A DNA stretch of 64,000 nucleotides from the NCBI RefSeq assembly GCF_016908975.1, contig NZ_JAFBEX010000009.1:1-64000 (forward strand), read 5' to 3'. This document shows positions 10,376-18,630 of the stretch, one piece after another. Position 1 is the stretch's first letter; each line of letters starts with the position of its first letter. The stretch comes from Neobacillus cucumis (GTDB lineage: Bacteria; Bacillota; Bacilli; Bacillales; Cytobacillaceae). The notes under the pieces were generated by a model. That model saw only the letters and a list, made by a program, of their open reading frames with translations, was not told the DNA's origin and did no database searches. Both the position numbers and the translations under genes were made by a program.

Positions 10376-10405
10376 GATAATGTTTAAGTGAGAATAAACA
10401 TTATC
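10376..10405. promoter_or_regulatory. Perfect 11-bp palindrome upstream of candidate sRNA copy A
   Basis: GATAATGTTTA, an 8-nt spacer and TAAACATTATC form a perfect inverted repeat with no T-tail, so an operator or leader hairpin is more likely than a terminator. It is not conserved at copy B. Confidence 0.5.
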
Positions 10406-10414
10406 ACTGATTCT

Positions 10415-10511
10415 CGTTTAAATTCTTCTTCTGAATTTAGACCTCCCAATATGGCTTAGCCTAGACCACTAAGCCCATTTTGACCTTTGATTTCGAATCA
10501 AAGGTCTTTTT
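10415..10511 (+). ncRNA. Candidate small RNA, copy A
   Basis: This non-coding stretch ends in a strong terminator (ACCTTTGAT/ATCAAAGGT then T7). It contains TTTAGACCTCC, then stem GGCTTAG/CTAAGCC closing loop CCTAGACCA. A second copy lies inverted at 35366-35470 with the same order, an identical loop and compensatory changes in the stem, which argues for a conserved RNA fold. CCTCC is complementary to ribosome-binding sites. Transcript start is not determined; no peptide with a plausible start is seen. Confidence 0.62.
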
Positions 10512-10540
10512 TTATTTATATGTTTTATAGTTTCGGAAAA

Positions 10541-10575
10541 ATTTTAGGCGGAGTTATTCTAAACTCCGCCTAATG
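10541..10575 (-). terminator. Terminator overlapping the 3' end of the GerP-like gene
   Basis: TTAGGCGGAGTT/AACTCCGCCTAA with T-rich flank on the minus strand; the upstream arm includes the last codons of the gene. Confidence 0.8.
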
Positions 10576-10784
10576 ATATCTAAAATTTCATTTAAACTAG
10601 TCTCACTTATAGGACTAGAACTCCCTCCACTACTTGTTGTGGTTGTGCTTCCCTGGTTACCAGTTCCAGAACCAGTTACGGTCTTTGTGATTGATATGGG
10701 AGCAATGGTAACAGCTCCACCAAAGTTTACAATTCCTCCGGATATAGTACCGATGCTAATTCCATCATGATTAACCGCAGCCAA
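10554..10784 (-). CDS. GerPA/GerPF-like spore germination protein
   Basis: The likely 76-aa protein begins at TTG 10784, preceded by GAAGAGGTG; the frame stays open further upstream but without family resemblance. The core (SGGIVNFGGAVTIAPISITK, then GSGTGNQG) matches the small GerPA/GerPF proteins that make spore coats permeable to germinants. The C-terminus adds a Ser/Thr/Gly linker and a short helix (ETSLNEILDIIRRSLE), unlike short GerPF. It is monocistronic with its own terminator. Confidence 0.7.
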   Translation of the reverse strand: MAAVNHDGISIGTISGGIVNFGGAVTIAPISITKTVTGSGTGNQGSTTTTSSGGSSSPISETSLNEILDIIRRSLE

Positions 10785-11176
10785 TAAAACACCTCTTCCC
10801 TTTTTTTCTATTATATGTACAAGCAAGGGTGCATGTATAAACATCTTCATTAAAAAAAGCCATGGAATAGATAGAAAATTAAACAGTTCTCCCGCCCTCT
10901 GAGTCAATTAAGCGGTGGAGAGCAAGCAAAGGTTTATGAAGATTGGGTATCTTGTCGAAGAATGGTCACAAATGACAGTTTAGTAAACCTAACCCCTGTA
11001 AGCAGGGGTTTTTCTTATATATAAACAAAAGGTTGGTGAAAGGAATAAGCTTCATTTATTAGGATTATCGATAGATATGGATAAAATAATCAGGTATTAT
11101 GTTTGTTTAAGCCTATCTTGTTTTATATAATATAAAAGGCAATAACAAATAGAAATACTAAGAGGTGCGGAAATTT
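10785..11176. other. Intergenic region with one orphan terminator
   Basis: Between the GerP-like gene and the substrate-binding lipoprotein the only clear element is AACCCC-TGTAAGCA-GGGGTT plus T5 at 10990-11014 (plus strand). It has no recognisable gene upstream, so it may end an unmapped short transcript. TATAATATA near 11130 may be the -10 region of the ABC operon. Confidence 0.55.
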
Positions 11177-12082
11177 ATGAAGAAATGGCTTTCTATTGTT
11201 TTATTAGCTATGCTAGTTTTCTCCTTAGCTGCATGCGGCACTCAAAAGGATAATCAAGCAAGCGACACAAAAAAAGAAACAACCAACACCAAAGAAGTTT
11301 TCAAAATTGGTGCAATTCCTGACCAAAATGCTTCTGATCTTAATAAAGGGATGACGGCAGTTGCTAACTACCTTAGTGAAAAAACCGGGCTGAAGGTTGA
11401 ATTTGTTCCATCTGTTGATTACGCTGCTCTAGTAACGGCTTTCCAGCGCGGTGAAATTGATATGGCATGGTTCGGAGGGTTAACAAGTGTACAAGCAGTC
11501 AGCCTCGTACCGGGTGCTGAAGCGTTTGCGCAAAGACCAAGAGATGCTGAGTTCCACTCCGTTTTCATTACCCAACCAGGGTCAGGCATTACAAAATTAG
11601 AAGATTTAAAAGGGAAATCATTCACATTCGGTAGTGAAAGTTCAACTTCAGGACACTTAATGCCACGTTATTACTTATCAGAAGCTGGGATTGATGCAAG
11701 CAAAGACTTTGATGGAAAACCAAACTTCTCGGGATCTCATGATGCTACTTATAAATTAGTAGAATCAGGTGCATTTAAAGCAGGCGCTTTAAATGAAGCA
11801 GTTTGGCAAGCAGCTGTCCAAGAAAAGAAAGTGGATACAAACAAAGTGAAGGTATTCTACACAACACCTGCTTTCTATGATTATAACTGGACAATCAACA
11901 GCAATGTTGATGATGTTTTTGGAAAAGGTTCTAAGAAAAAGGTAGAAGATGCCATTCTTTCCATTACGACGAAACAAAAAGACATAACCGATTTCTTCCA
12001 AACGGATAAATTTATTGAAACAAAAAATGCAAATTACCAAAAGATTAAAAAGGTAGCAAAAGAATTAAACATCATTAAGTAG
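11177..12082 (+). CDS. phnD: Phosphonate/phosphite-type ABC transporter substrate-binding lipoprotein
   Basis: Secreted, lipid-anchored binding protein of about 301 aa. It has a lipoprotein signal peptide (KKWLSIVLLAMLVFSLAAC) and the PhnD-family body: IGAIPDQNASDL, YLSEKTGLKVEFVPSVDY, GEIDMAWFGGLTSVQA and GSESSTSGHLMPRYYL. ATG at 11177 is preferred over GTG 11165, which would sit on the ribosome site. It heads a three-gene importer operon. The ligand (phosphonate, phosphite or another oxyanion) cannot be fixed from sequence, and no C-P lyase genes are nearby. Confidence 0.88.
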   Translation: MKKWLSIVLLAMLVFSLAACGTQKDNQASDTKKETTNTKEVFKIGAIPDQNASDLNKGMTAVANYLSEKTGLKVEFVPSVDYAALVTAFQRGEIDMAWFGGLTSVQAVSLVPGAEAFAQRPRDAEFHSVFITQPGSGITKLEDLKGKSFTFGSESSTSGHLMPRYYLSEAGIDASKDFDGKPNFSGSHDATYKLVESGAFKAGALNEAVWQAAVQEKKVDTNKVKVFYTTPAFYDYNWTINSNVDDVFGKGSKKKVEDAILSITTKQKDITDFFQTDKFIETKNANYQKIKKVAKELNIIK

Positions 12083-12096
12083 TAGGTGTCATAGAA

Positions 12097-12855
12097 ATGT
12101 CTTCAAAAAATAAGATTGAAGCCAACAATTTAACGAAACACTTTGAGCGGAAGATAGCCTTATCTTCCCTTTCTTTTACCATAAAACAAGGCGAATTAAT
12201 CGCATTAATCGGACCAAGCGGAGCTGGTAAAACCACTCTGCTTAATTCGATTGCGGGGCTTGTGCCCATCTCAGGAGGAGAACTCCTGATTGATGGGCAG
12301 CCCCTTTCTACTTTTAAAAAAGGAAAGGTCTTTGCGAAAAAGGTTGGTGTGATTAGACAACAATTTGATTTAATCGGTCCACTTGCTGTAATTCATAATG
12401 TTTTAGCAGGAAAACTTTCAGACTGGGGAACCTTTAAGTCCCTTTTTTCATTACTAATACCTCAGGAAAAGGATATTGCGCTGAAAGCCTTAAAACGGGT
12501 CGGTCTTCCTGAAAAAGCGTATGAAATTACCTCTACGTTATCAGGGGGGGAACAGCAGCGTGTGGCGATGGCAAGGTTATTGGTCCAAAAGCCAGAAGTA
12601 ATTTTGGCAGATGAACCAGTTGCTTCTTTAGATCCTGCAAGAGCGGATGACATTTTAGCGATGCTAACGAAAATAGCTGCTGAGGAAAAACAGACTTTAA
12701 TCACAAGTCTTCATTCTGTAGAATACGCAAGAAAATATTTCAACAGAATTATCTCAATGAAAAATGGTGAGATATTTTTTGACCTACCAACAGAACAAGT
12801 GTCCGATGAGCTTTTAGCTGAGTTATACCAAATCAAAAGTGGTGGAGTAGTATGA
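12097..12855 (+). CDS. phnC: Phosphonate-type ABC transporter ATP-binding protein
   Basis: Energises the importer encoded around it. The 252-aa protein has Walker A GPSGAGKT (39-46), ABC signature LSGGEQQ (148-154) and Walker B VILADEP (168-174), plus the D-loop SLDP. The PhnC-type extension between Q-loop and signature is visible. Its stop codon overlaps the permease start (ATGA), giving translational coupling. Confidence 0.92.
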   Translation: MSSKNKIEANNLTKHFERKIALSSLSFTIKQGELIALIGPSGAGKTTLLNSIAGLVPISGGELLIDGQPLSTFKKGKVFAKKVGVIRQQFDLIGPLAVIHNVLAGKLSDWGTFKSLFSLLIPQEKDIALKALKRVGLPEKAYEITSTLSGGEQQRVAMARLLVQKPEVILADEPVASLDPARADDILAMLTKIAAEEKQTLITSLHSVEYARKYFNRIISMKNGEIFFDLPTEQVSDELLAELYQIKSGGVV

Positions 12856-14486
12856 GGTTAGATCGCTTATTTCGATTGCATAATCGTTTTTTCCTCTCTC
12901 TTCTACTTATCGCTATTTTTGTCTGGAGTCTTTTTGCAATTCAATGGAATGCCGATTTATTTCACTCCGGTGGGATTCCAACATTAATTCAAATCTTTGA
13001 GGGTCTTTTTCATCCCGATCTCTCCCCTGAAGTACTATTGCTCGGACTTCAATCATCCTGGATTACATTGGTGTATGCTGTTGCCGGGATGTCTTTAGCT
13101 ATACTCTATGCCTTTGTAGTTGGTATTCTTGCTTCAGGAGTTTTGTCGTCTTCAAAGACCTCAAAATGGATCTCGAAAGTATTTTTTAGAGGAATTTTAG
13201 GCTTTACCCGTTCAATTCATGAACTTATATGGGCATGGCTGTTTGTGGCAGCTGTTGGACTTTCCCCTTATGCGGCCATCTTTGCTATCGCCATACCTTA
13301 CGGGGGAATTTTAGGACGAATATTCGCTGATATGCTAAATGATGTTTCAGAAGAACCAATAAAGGCCTTAAAATCGTCAGGTGCTTCTAAGCTGCAAACC
13401 CTTTTTTATGGGTACCTCCCTTTAGTTTGGGCAGATATGATTAGCTATACTATGTACAGGTTTGAGTGTGCCATTCGTTCTTCAGCAATTATGAGCTTTG
13501 TTGGCCTAGGCGGATTAGGTTATCAAATCCAGCTTGCGCTACAGGATTTAAGATATGATCGGGTTTGGGCGTTTGTGTTTTTTCTAATAGTGCTCGTCAT
13601 TTTAGTAGACCTATGGAGTAATTTTGTTCGAAGAGTCTTTACAGAGCGTAAAAAACGGCGTGGTATTAGCACTGGATGGTATTCGGTTATCCTTACCTTT
13701 GTGTTAATTATTGGCTCATGGGTATACATTGCTCTTGGAGAAAACGCGCAATTTTTTGAGCTTTTTTCCGATAGAAATTTGACAGCGGCAAGTAGATTTT
13801 TCAGCGGGCTTCTTGGGATTGGGATTGATCATCCGGCGTATCTTGATGAGAAAAGCTGGGCTGCGGCCTTAAAACTAACACTTGAAACATTGGAAATGAG
13901 TATTATGGCGATTGGGTTTGCTACCATTGCCGCTTTTTTAACGGTCGTTCCGGCGGCTAGGAGCATCGCCAATGGAAAACTAACTGGGGCTAGAAAGTGG
14001 TACAATTGGCCGCTATATGGGGTAGTTCGACTTGCTTATATTTTTTCAAGGGCCGTTCCTGAGTTAGTCTGGGCAATGATGATTATCTTTATCTTTAAAC
14101 CTGGTCTCTTACCCGGAGCTATCGCCCTTGCCCTCCATAATTTTGGGATTTTAGGCAAACTTTGGGCTGAAGTGATAGAGGACATGGACTCCCGCCCAAT
14201 TCGAAATTTAGCATCAGCTGGTGCATCTAAGATAGAAAGCTTTTTTTATGGTATTCTTCCAAGTGTCATGCCTAGGTTTCTCACTTATATTCTCTATCGC
14301 TGGGAAGTGATTATGAGGACCACCATCGTGGTTGGATTTGTTGGTGCAGGTGGATTGGGGATGAACTTTAAACTTGCGATGAGCTTTTTCGATTACACGC
14401 AGATTACCTTGCTTCTATTGTGTTATATGATTCTTGTTATCATTGCTGACTTTGCTTCCGAGAGCACTAGAAAGGCAGTTAAATAA
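12852..14486 (+). CDS. phnE: Fused double permease of phosphonate-type ABC importer (PhnE-PhnE)
   Basis: The 544-aa membrane protein is twice the usual PhnE length and contains two permease domains in tandem. Each has its own EAA-like cytoplasmic loop: SGASKLQTLFYGYLP with FVGLGGLGYQ near residues 175-225, and AGASKIESFFYGILP with FVGAGGLGMN near 455-505. About 12 membrane segments are expected. A single chain can thus supply both halves that usually come from two subunits. The gene is last in the operon; a dispersed repeat element follows immediately. Confidence 0.9.
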   Translation: MRLDRLFRLHNRFFLSLLLIAIFVWSLFAIQWNADLFHSGGIPTLIQIFEGLFHPDLSPEVLLLGLQSSWITLVYAVAGMSLAILYAFVVGILASGVLSSSKTSKWISKVFFRGILGFTRSIHELIWAWLFVAAVGLSPYAAIFAIAIPYGGILGRIFADMLNDVSEEPIKALKSSGASKLQTLFYGYLPLVWADMISYTMYRFECAIRSSAIMSFVGLGGLGYQIQLALQDLRYDRVWAFVFFLIVLVILVDLWSNFVRRVFTERKKRRGISTGWYSVILTFVLIIGSWVYIALGENAQFFELFSDRNLTAASRFFSGLLGIGIDHPAYLDEKSWAAALKLTLETLEMSIMAIGFATIAAFLTVVPAARSIANGKLTGARKWYNWPLYGVVRLAYIFSRAVPELVWAMMIIFIFKPGLLPGAIALALHNFGILGKLWAEVIEDMDSRPIRNLASAGASKIESFFYGILPSVMPRFLTYILYRWEVIMRTTIVVGFVGAGGLGMNFKLAMSFFDYTQITLLLLCYMILVIIADFASESTRKAVK

Positions 14487-14633
14487 GAAAAGCGGAAGCG
14501 CCTGTTTAGCAACGTATGGACTGGAGCCCATCGACTGAGATAAAGGAAACACAAAGAGCGTAAGCGATTTGATGTTGACTTATCGTAGGGAGATGGGTGA
14601 AGTACACTAGTTGCTAGGCGCTGGAGCTGGACA
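14487..14633 (+). repeat. Dispersed 147-bp element (AAGCGGAAGCGCC ... GGCGCTGGAGCTGGACA)
   Basis: The element starts at the phnE stop codon and ends with GGCGCTGGAGCTGGACA; its ends pair (GGCGC/GCGCC). Elements with these ends are familiar from many Bacillaceae genomes as non-coding interspersed repeats. A truncated end of the same type lies at 53261-53280. No coding capacity is evident. Confidence 0.72.
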
Positions 14634-14669
14634 ATTCTCAAAACAAATTTTATATTTTTTATCTTTCAA

Positions 14670-14706
14670 CAAAACACATCTTCCTGTTAAGATGTGTTTT
14701 TTTATC
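14670..14706 (+). terminator. Terminator of the phn-type operon
   Basis: AAAACACATCTT/AAGATGTGTTTT stem plus T-run, downstream of the repeat element. The following 14707-14941 shows nothing further besides the next gene's ribosome site. Confidence 0.82.
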
Positions 14707-14941
14707 TTCTATCAATCACTATCTTATCGCTATTAATTTGCTAGCATATTGTTATCATCAAGCAACTGCTAGTTAGCTTCGCTTTCTATCATAACTTTCA
14801 GCTGTTTTGCTTTACGAACAAGTTTCCCTCCAAACAATTTGCATACCATTTGCAACAAAGGAAATAATGGATTTAAAATGCTTGTTTTAGCACCTAATTT
14901 TCCTTTATTCTTACCTAAAATTCTAAGGGGAGTGAGATTCA

Positions 14942-16108
14942 TTGGAAACAAAAAAAGCCCTACCTATCTTATTTCTGGTCATGTTTTTAGTGATGGTTGG
15001 ATTTGGAATCATCATTCCTGTTTTACCTTTCTATGCGCAGGAAATTGGCGCAAATCCAACTGAATTGGGTTTGCTAATGGGCGTTTATTCGCTTATGCAA
15101 CTAATCTTCGCTCCAGTTTGGGGTCAAGTTTCCGACCGTATTGGAAGGAAACCAGTCATGATGCTTGGAATTGCCGGACTTGCTATCTCCTTTTTTATCC
15201 AAGCGATATCGACTCAATTGTGGATGCTGTTTGTGGCAAGAATTTTAGGGGGAATCCTTTCTTCTGCTAATATGCCCACTGCGATGGCCTATGTAGCGGA
15301 TATTACAACGGAGGAAAATCGAAGTAAAGGTATGGGCATTGTAGGTGCTGCTACAGGTCTTGGATTTGTGTTTGGTCCGGCAATTGGCGGTATTTTTTCA
15401 AAAATCAGCTTAAATATGCCCTTTTATCTTGCAAGTGGATCTTCCTTTATTACCTTATTCCTCGTATTCATTCTAGTAAAAGAATCAAAACAGAAAGGAA
15501 ACGAAACCGGACAGAAAAGACCATCTCTTTGGAAAGCTCTTAGTGGGGCGACCTCTATATTATTTTTCGTTCAATTCCTGATTTCATTATCCCTTTCAGG
15601 ATTGGAAGCAACGTTTGCTTATTTTGCTGCTAAAAAAGCGGGTCTTGACTCCATTCAATTAGGATACATTTTCATGATTATGGGCTTCGGCAGTGCCCTC
15701 GTTCAAGGCGGATTGGTCGGCAGATTAACGAAGAAATATGGGGAAATTTCAGTTATTCAAGGAGGCTTGATCGTCTCTGCGGTCGGTTTTGGGCTAATCC
15801 TTTTGGTGCATAGTTTTACAACCGCAGCCATTTTCTTAACCATTTTTGGATTAGGAAACGGCGTAATCCGTCCTAGTGTCTCTTCTCTATTGACCAAGTC
15901 TTCTAATGAAGGTCATGGACGAGCGACCGGTTTATTATCTTCATTTGATTCATTAGGCAGAATCATAGGTCCCCCTCTTGGCGGATGGTTATTCTCTTTA
16001 ACGATTGGACTTCCGTACCTTTCAGGGGTTGTCATAACCATCGCTGCCTTCGTTCTATTTCGTATCTTTCGTCCACAGATTAATCTGGCGAAAATAACGA
16101 ATTCCTAA
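14942..16108 (+). CDS. MFS multidrug/tetracycline-type efflux transporter
   Basis: A 388-aa, 12-segment major facilitator of the DHA1 drug:H+ antiporter group (Bmr/TetA-like). Motif A is GQVSDRIGRKPVM after TM2, and motif C-like GAATGLGFVFGPAIGG lies in TM5, typical of exporters. The start is TTG 14942, seven bases after AGGGGAGTG. It is monocistronic; the substrate is unknown. Confidence 0.88.
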   Translation: METKKALPILFLVMFLVMVGFGIIIPVLPFYAQEIGANPTELGLLMGVYSLMQLIFAPVWGQVSDRIGRKPVMMLGIAGLAISFFIQAISTQLWMLFVARILGGILSSANMPTAMAYVADITTEENRSKGMGIVGAATGLGFVFGPAIGGIFSKISLNMPFYLASGSSFITLFLVFILVKESKQKGNETGQKRPSLWKALSGATSILFFVQFLISLSLSGLEATFAYFAAKKAGLDSIQLGYIFMIMGFGSALVQGGLVGRLTKKYGEISVIQGGLIVSAVGFGLILLVHSFTTAAIFLTIFGLGNGVIRPSVSSLLTKSSNEGHGRATGLLSSFDSLGRIIGPPLGGWLFSLTIGLPYLSGVVITIAAFVLFRIFRPQINLAKITNS

Positions 16109-16180
16109 TTTAAAAGGCATATGTTTTGTGGACATGCATAAAATGGGGGTGAGGATTCTGGTAGAAATGAGGAGCATTTC

Positions 16181-16528
16181 ATGAAAAGAAAAACCTTTAT
16201 TTGTGGTCTATTTGCTTTGATATTATTAGGCTTTTCGGCTTATCTTGATTCCCCCTACTCATTCCTGAATAAAAACTATGCCTATTCGAACGACCAGCCT
16301 GCTGCAGCCATCTCAGCATCTGCAGAGTCTTCTACAGATGTACCTGAAACGAAAGAAAAACTAGTGAAACGCGAAAAAAAGAATGGTTACATCATCGAAA
16401 CATATGAGGAATATGAAGTCTATAAAGACGAAAACGGTGATATAACAAAAAGTGAACCGACCGGACAAACAGATACCCTTAAATATTGGGACTATAGTAA
16501 GAACAAAGGAATCAATCAAGACCGCTAG
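16181..16528 (+). CDS. Small secreted or membrane-anchored protein, unknown function
   Basis: The 115-aa protein starts with a signal/anchor segment (RKTFICGLFALILLGFSAYL) followed by a polar, acidic-and-lysine-rich tail containing REKKNGYIIETYEEYEVYKD. No family was recognised. GAGGAGCATTTC precedes the ATG and a terminator overlaps the stop codon, so it is likely a real single-gene unit. Confidence 0.65.
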   Translation: MKRKTFICGLFALILLGFSAYLDSPYSFLNKNYAYSNDQPAAAISASAESSTDVPETKEKLVKREKKNGYIIETYEEYEVYKDENGDITKSEPTGQTDTLKYWDYSKNKGINQDR

Positions 16529-16546
16529 TCATTTAGCGGTCTTTTT
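16519..16546 (+). terminator. Terminator of the small secreted protein gene
   Basis: AGACCGCTA/TAGCGGTCT hairpin with T5; the first arm overlaps the stop codon. Confidence 0.85.
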
Positions 16547-16559
16547 ATGTTAATAAAAT

Positions 16560-16919
16560 TTAAATTTTCGTAAGTTCTAAAATGCTACTGTAAGCATTTA
16601 TGTAAAGGTTAGGATCAGGGTCAGCACCATTGATCTTTGGTACGTCAAAGTCGGAAAGTACAAAATGATGTTTAGGTTGAACTTCATGCCTTGCCAAAGA
16701 ACTTTTGCAACAGGTTAAAGGACAGCCGTCAATGGCAATGATTTCTCTTCCAGATTTCGCAAGCTTAACAAGTGGCTTAACATCCCCTCCAACACCAGCA
16801 ATACAGGACATTTCAGCCACTTTATCCCGGTCCATTTTAATAGCAATCATATTAGCAGTTTGTGCGGCGGAAGAACATCCTGAGCATGAGTAGACGATTG
16901 GTAAATTAGTTTTTTTCAC
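16560..16919 (-). CDS. DGC-domain putative zinc-binding protein
   Basis: The 119-aa protein has paired cysteine motifs: YSCSGCSSAAQ near the N-terminus, MSCIAGVGG and IDGCPLTCC in the middle. The DGC tripeptide defines a small family predicted to bind zinc or another thiophilic ligand. The start is GTG at 16919 after AAGAGGAGATT. The biochemical role of the family is not established. Confidence 0.8.
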   Translation of the reverse strand: MKKTNLPIVYSCSGCSSAAQTANMIAIKMDRDKVAEMSCIAGVGGDVKPLVKLAKSGREIIAIDGCPLTCCKSSLARHEVQPKHHFVLSDFDVPKINGADPDPNLYINAYSSILELTKI

Positions 16920-17308
16920 GTGTTCAATCTCCTCTTTTTATGTTTTTGATTTTTTGGCAATAGTAAAAAAATTCTAGCTGATTAGTAAACACATTTTAAT
17001 TCAATAACTTATAATATTCTGTGAATAACGTCACAATTAAAGAAAACGGTAAAAGAAGTGGAAATAAAAAGGATCCCCCTTCTTTTTTAACTGGTTCTCT
17101 TGATGGGGAGTTTTGTGAAAAAAACACAGTATTTTGCATCTATTTAGGTATCTAAATCCACTAAAAATAACATTATTTTAAAATCAAAAGAGCATCATTG
17201 GGATGCTCTTTTCCCTTCATCTATTATCTTCATCATATGCCAAGAATAAATCTAGCAAAACACCACTTAATATTTCTATTATAACTGAATGTAGATTTCA
17301 CTGTATTT

Positions 17309-17502
17309 GAAAAATAAACGGAAAAATTCCGTTTAAATTGGTAAATACACCTATTTTTTTATAAATAAAGGAAGTTTTTCCGTTTATATTATCCAAATCT
17401 TAGGATTTGGTCTTATTTAGAGCAGTTAAGCGGAAGTTCTCCGCTTATTTCTGCTTCTTAACCTTCCTCTTTATATATTAGGCGGAAATTCTCCGTCTAT
17501 GA
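17309..17502. repeat. Four related GGAA..TTCC palindromes
   Basis: Palindromes of the form (A/T)GGCGGAA..TTCTCCGTCTA recur four times at about 50-80 bp spacing: AAACGGAAAAATTCCGTTT, AAAGGAAGTTTTTCCGTTT, AAGCGGAAGTTCTCCGCTT and AGGCGGAAATTCTCCGTCT. The arms vary together so pairing is largely kept, while the spacer sequence differs. Confidence 0.75.
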
Positions 17503-17707
17503 ATTCTCATACCTACACGACAATCAACTATGAATAATAACAGAGACTTAAACTGAAAATAGTACAATTTTTAACAATAGGTTAAGAAAATAAAATCACA
17601 TCTTAACCAGCAAGAAAATAAATCATTGTAGATTATTTTTTCTAATAATGAAACCAACTCGATTTTTCGCTTAAAAACCTTAACAACGGCTTTAAATCAA
17701 TGAAAAT

Positions 17708-17737
17708 AGACCATTCCGATTAGGCGAAATGGTCTGC
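17708..17737 (-). terminator. Terminator of the Thr/Ser-rich secreted protein gene
   Basis: AGACCATTTCG/CGGAATGGTCT stem with T-rich tail on the minus strand. Confidence 0.8.
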
Positions 17738-17752
17738 GATCCTTTTTCGATA

Positions 17753-18361
17753 TTACTTGTTCTTTCCATTGCTTTTTTGTACCACTTTACGACTCAGAGC
17801 TTTTTCTCTTGCATCTTGTGAAACTTGATTTCCATGGTTTGTCGTAGTTGTTGTAGGAGCGGCTGAAATTGTTGGTGTAGCTGTGGCAGTTGTCTTGCTG
17901 CTAGTTTGACTGGTTGTTGTCGTTTTATTGGTAGTTGTGATTGTTTTCTGATTCGTAATAGGTTTGCTAGTTGTTGCTGTAGCATTAGCAGCAGGTGCTG
18001 TTGTACTTGTTGCTGTTCTTTTTTGAGTTTGTGTAATGGTTTTATTACTACTAGTTTCCGTGTTTAGCTTCATCTTGTTTGAACTCGTAGTTTTCGACTT
18101 ATTTATATTGATTGTAGCTAAGGGAGCTTTTACTGTATTTTTAGTTTCATCAGTATCCTCCACTGCTTTTGTCGTTTGAATATGGAGTTGTTTTTCTGTT
18201 TGATTGATAGAATCGTTTGTATTTTGCTTACTTGGTATGGTTAATTCATTAGCTTGATCTTTTCGATTAATAGTATCATCGGCTAACAAAGAGTTGGTAA
18301 CCGAAAATGTTACGGACCCGACTAATACCATGGCTAGGGCCCCAATTGTTCGCTTGTTCAT
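17753..18361 (-). CDS. Secreted Thr/Ser-rich low-complexity protein
   Basis: The 202-aa protein begins at ATG 18361 behind GAGGAG, with a signal-like segment (KRTIGALAMVLVGSVTFSVT). The rest is dominated by Thr, Ser, Lys, Asn and Ala (for example TTTNKTTTTSQTSSKTT), resembling a wall-spanning or mucin-like linker. There is no LPXTG motif or catalytic domain. It is divergent from the large polysaccharide synthase, which may suggest a surface role; that is inference only. Confidence 0.65.
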   Translation of the reverse strand: MNKRTIGALAMVLVGSVTFSVTNSLLADDTINRKDQANELTIPSKQNTNDSINQTEKQLHIQTTKAVEDTDETKNTVKAPLATININKSKTTSSNKMKLNTETSSNKTITQTQKRTATSTTAPAANATATTSKPITNQKTITTTNKTTTTSQTSSKTTATATPTISAAPTTTTTNHGNQVSQDAREKALSRKVVQKSNGKNK

Positions 18362-18549
18362 AAATGTCTCCTCTTGTCTTTTTATGCAAGATTGCACTAC
18401 AAAACTTCGACCAATCCTCTGGTATTTATGGGGGTATAATTGACACAAGTTCCTATAGATTTAACAAAAAGTTTCAGCCTACCCCCAAAATTCTATTAAG
18501 ACTACCTAACCATTTTGGTGAGTGTCTTTTTTTGTCGAAAAACAACTCA

Positions 18550-18562
18550 GGTGCCTGTCACC
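18550..18562. repeat. Dispersed palindrome GGTGCCTGTCACC
   Basis: One of seven copies of a 13-nt imperfect palindrome in this window; the others are at 1720, 7607, 35352, 42262, 49088 and 49127. Confidence 0.85.
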
Positions 18563-18630
18563 GATAACAACATAAGTAAATGATTAAATTTAAATTATTT
18601 ATTTATATTTTAAACGTTTAAGGAGGAGTC

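Larger units (their letters stand above)
16920..17752. other. Long gene-free region with an orphan terminator and hairpin repeats
   Basis: No coding frame with a ribosome site was seen in these 833 bp. A clear hairpin AAAAGAGCATC/GATGCTCTTTT at 17187-17212 could end an unannotated transcript. The GGAA-type palindrome series at 17309-17502 and the terminator of the downstream minus-strand gene (17708-17735) are the other structures. Confidence 0.7.

Noticed and set aside
14769-14951. Minus-strand 60-codon frame upstream of the MFS gene
   Set aside because: Its start overlaps the MFS start codon, no ribosome site is present and no family resemblance is seen.
17309-17502. Palindromic repeats as a CRISPR array
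   Set aside because: Repeat sequences differ between copies and spacing is irregular; no cas genes are present.
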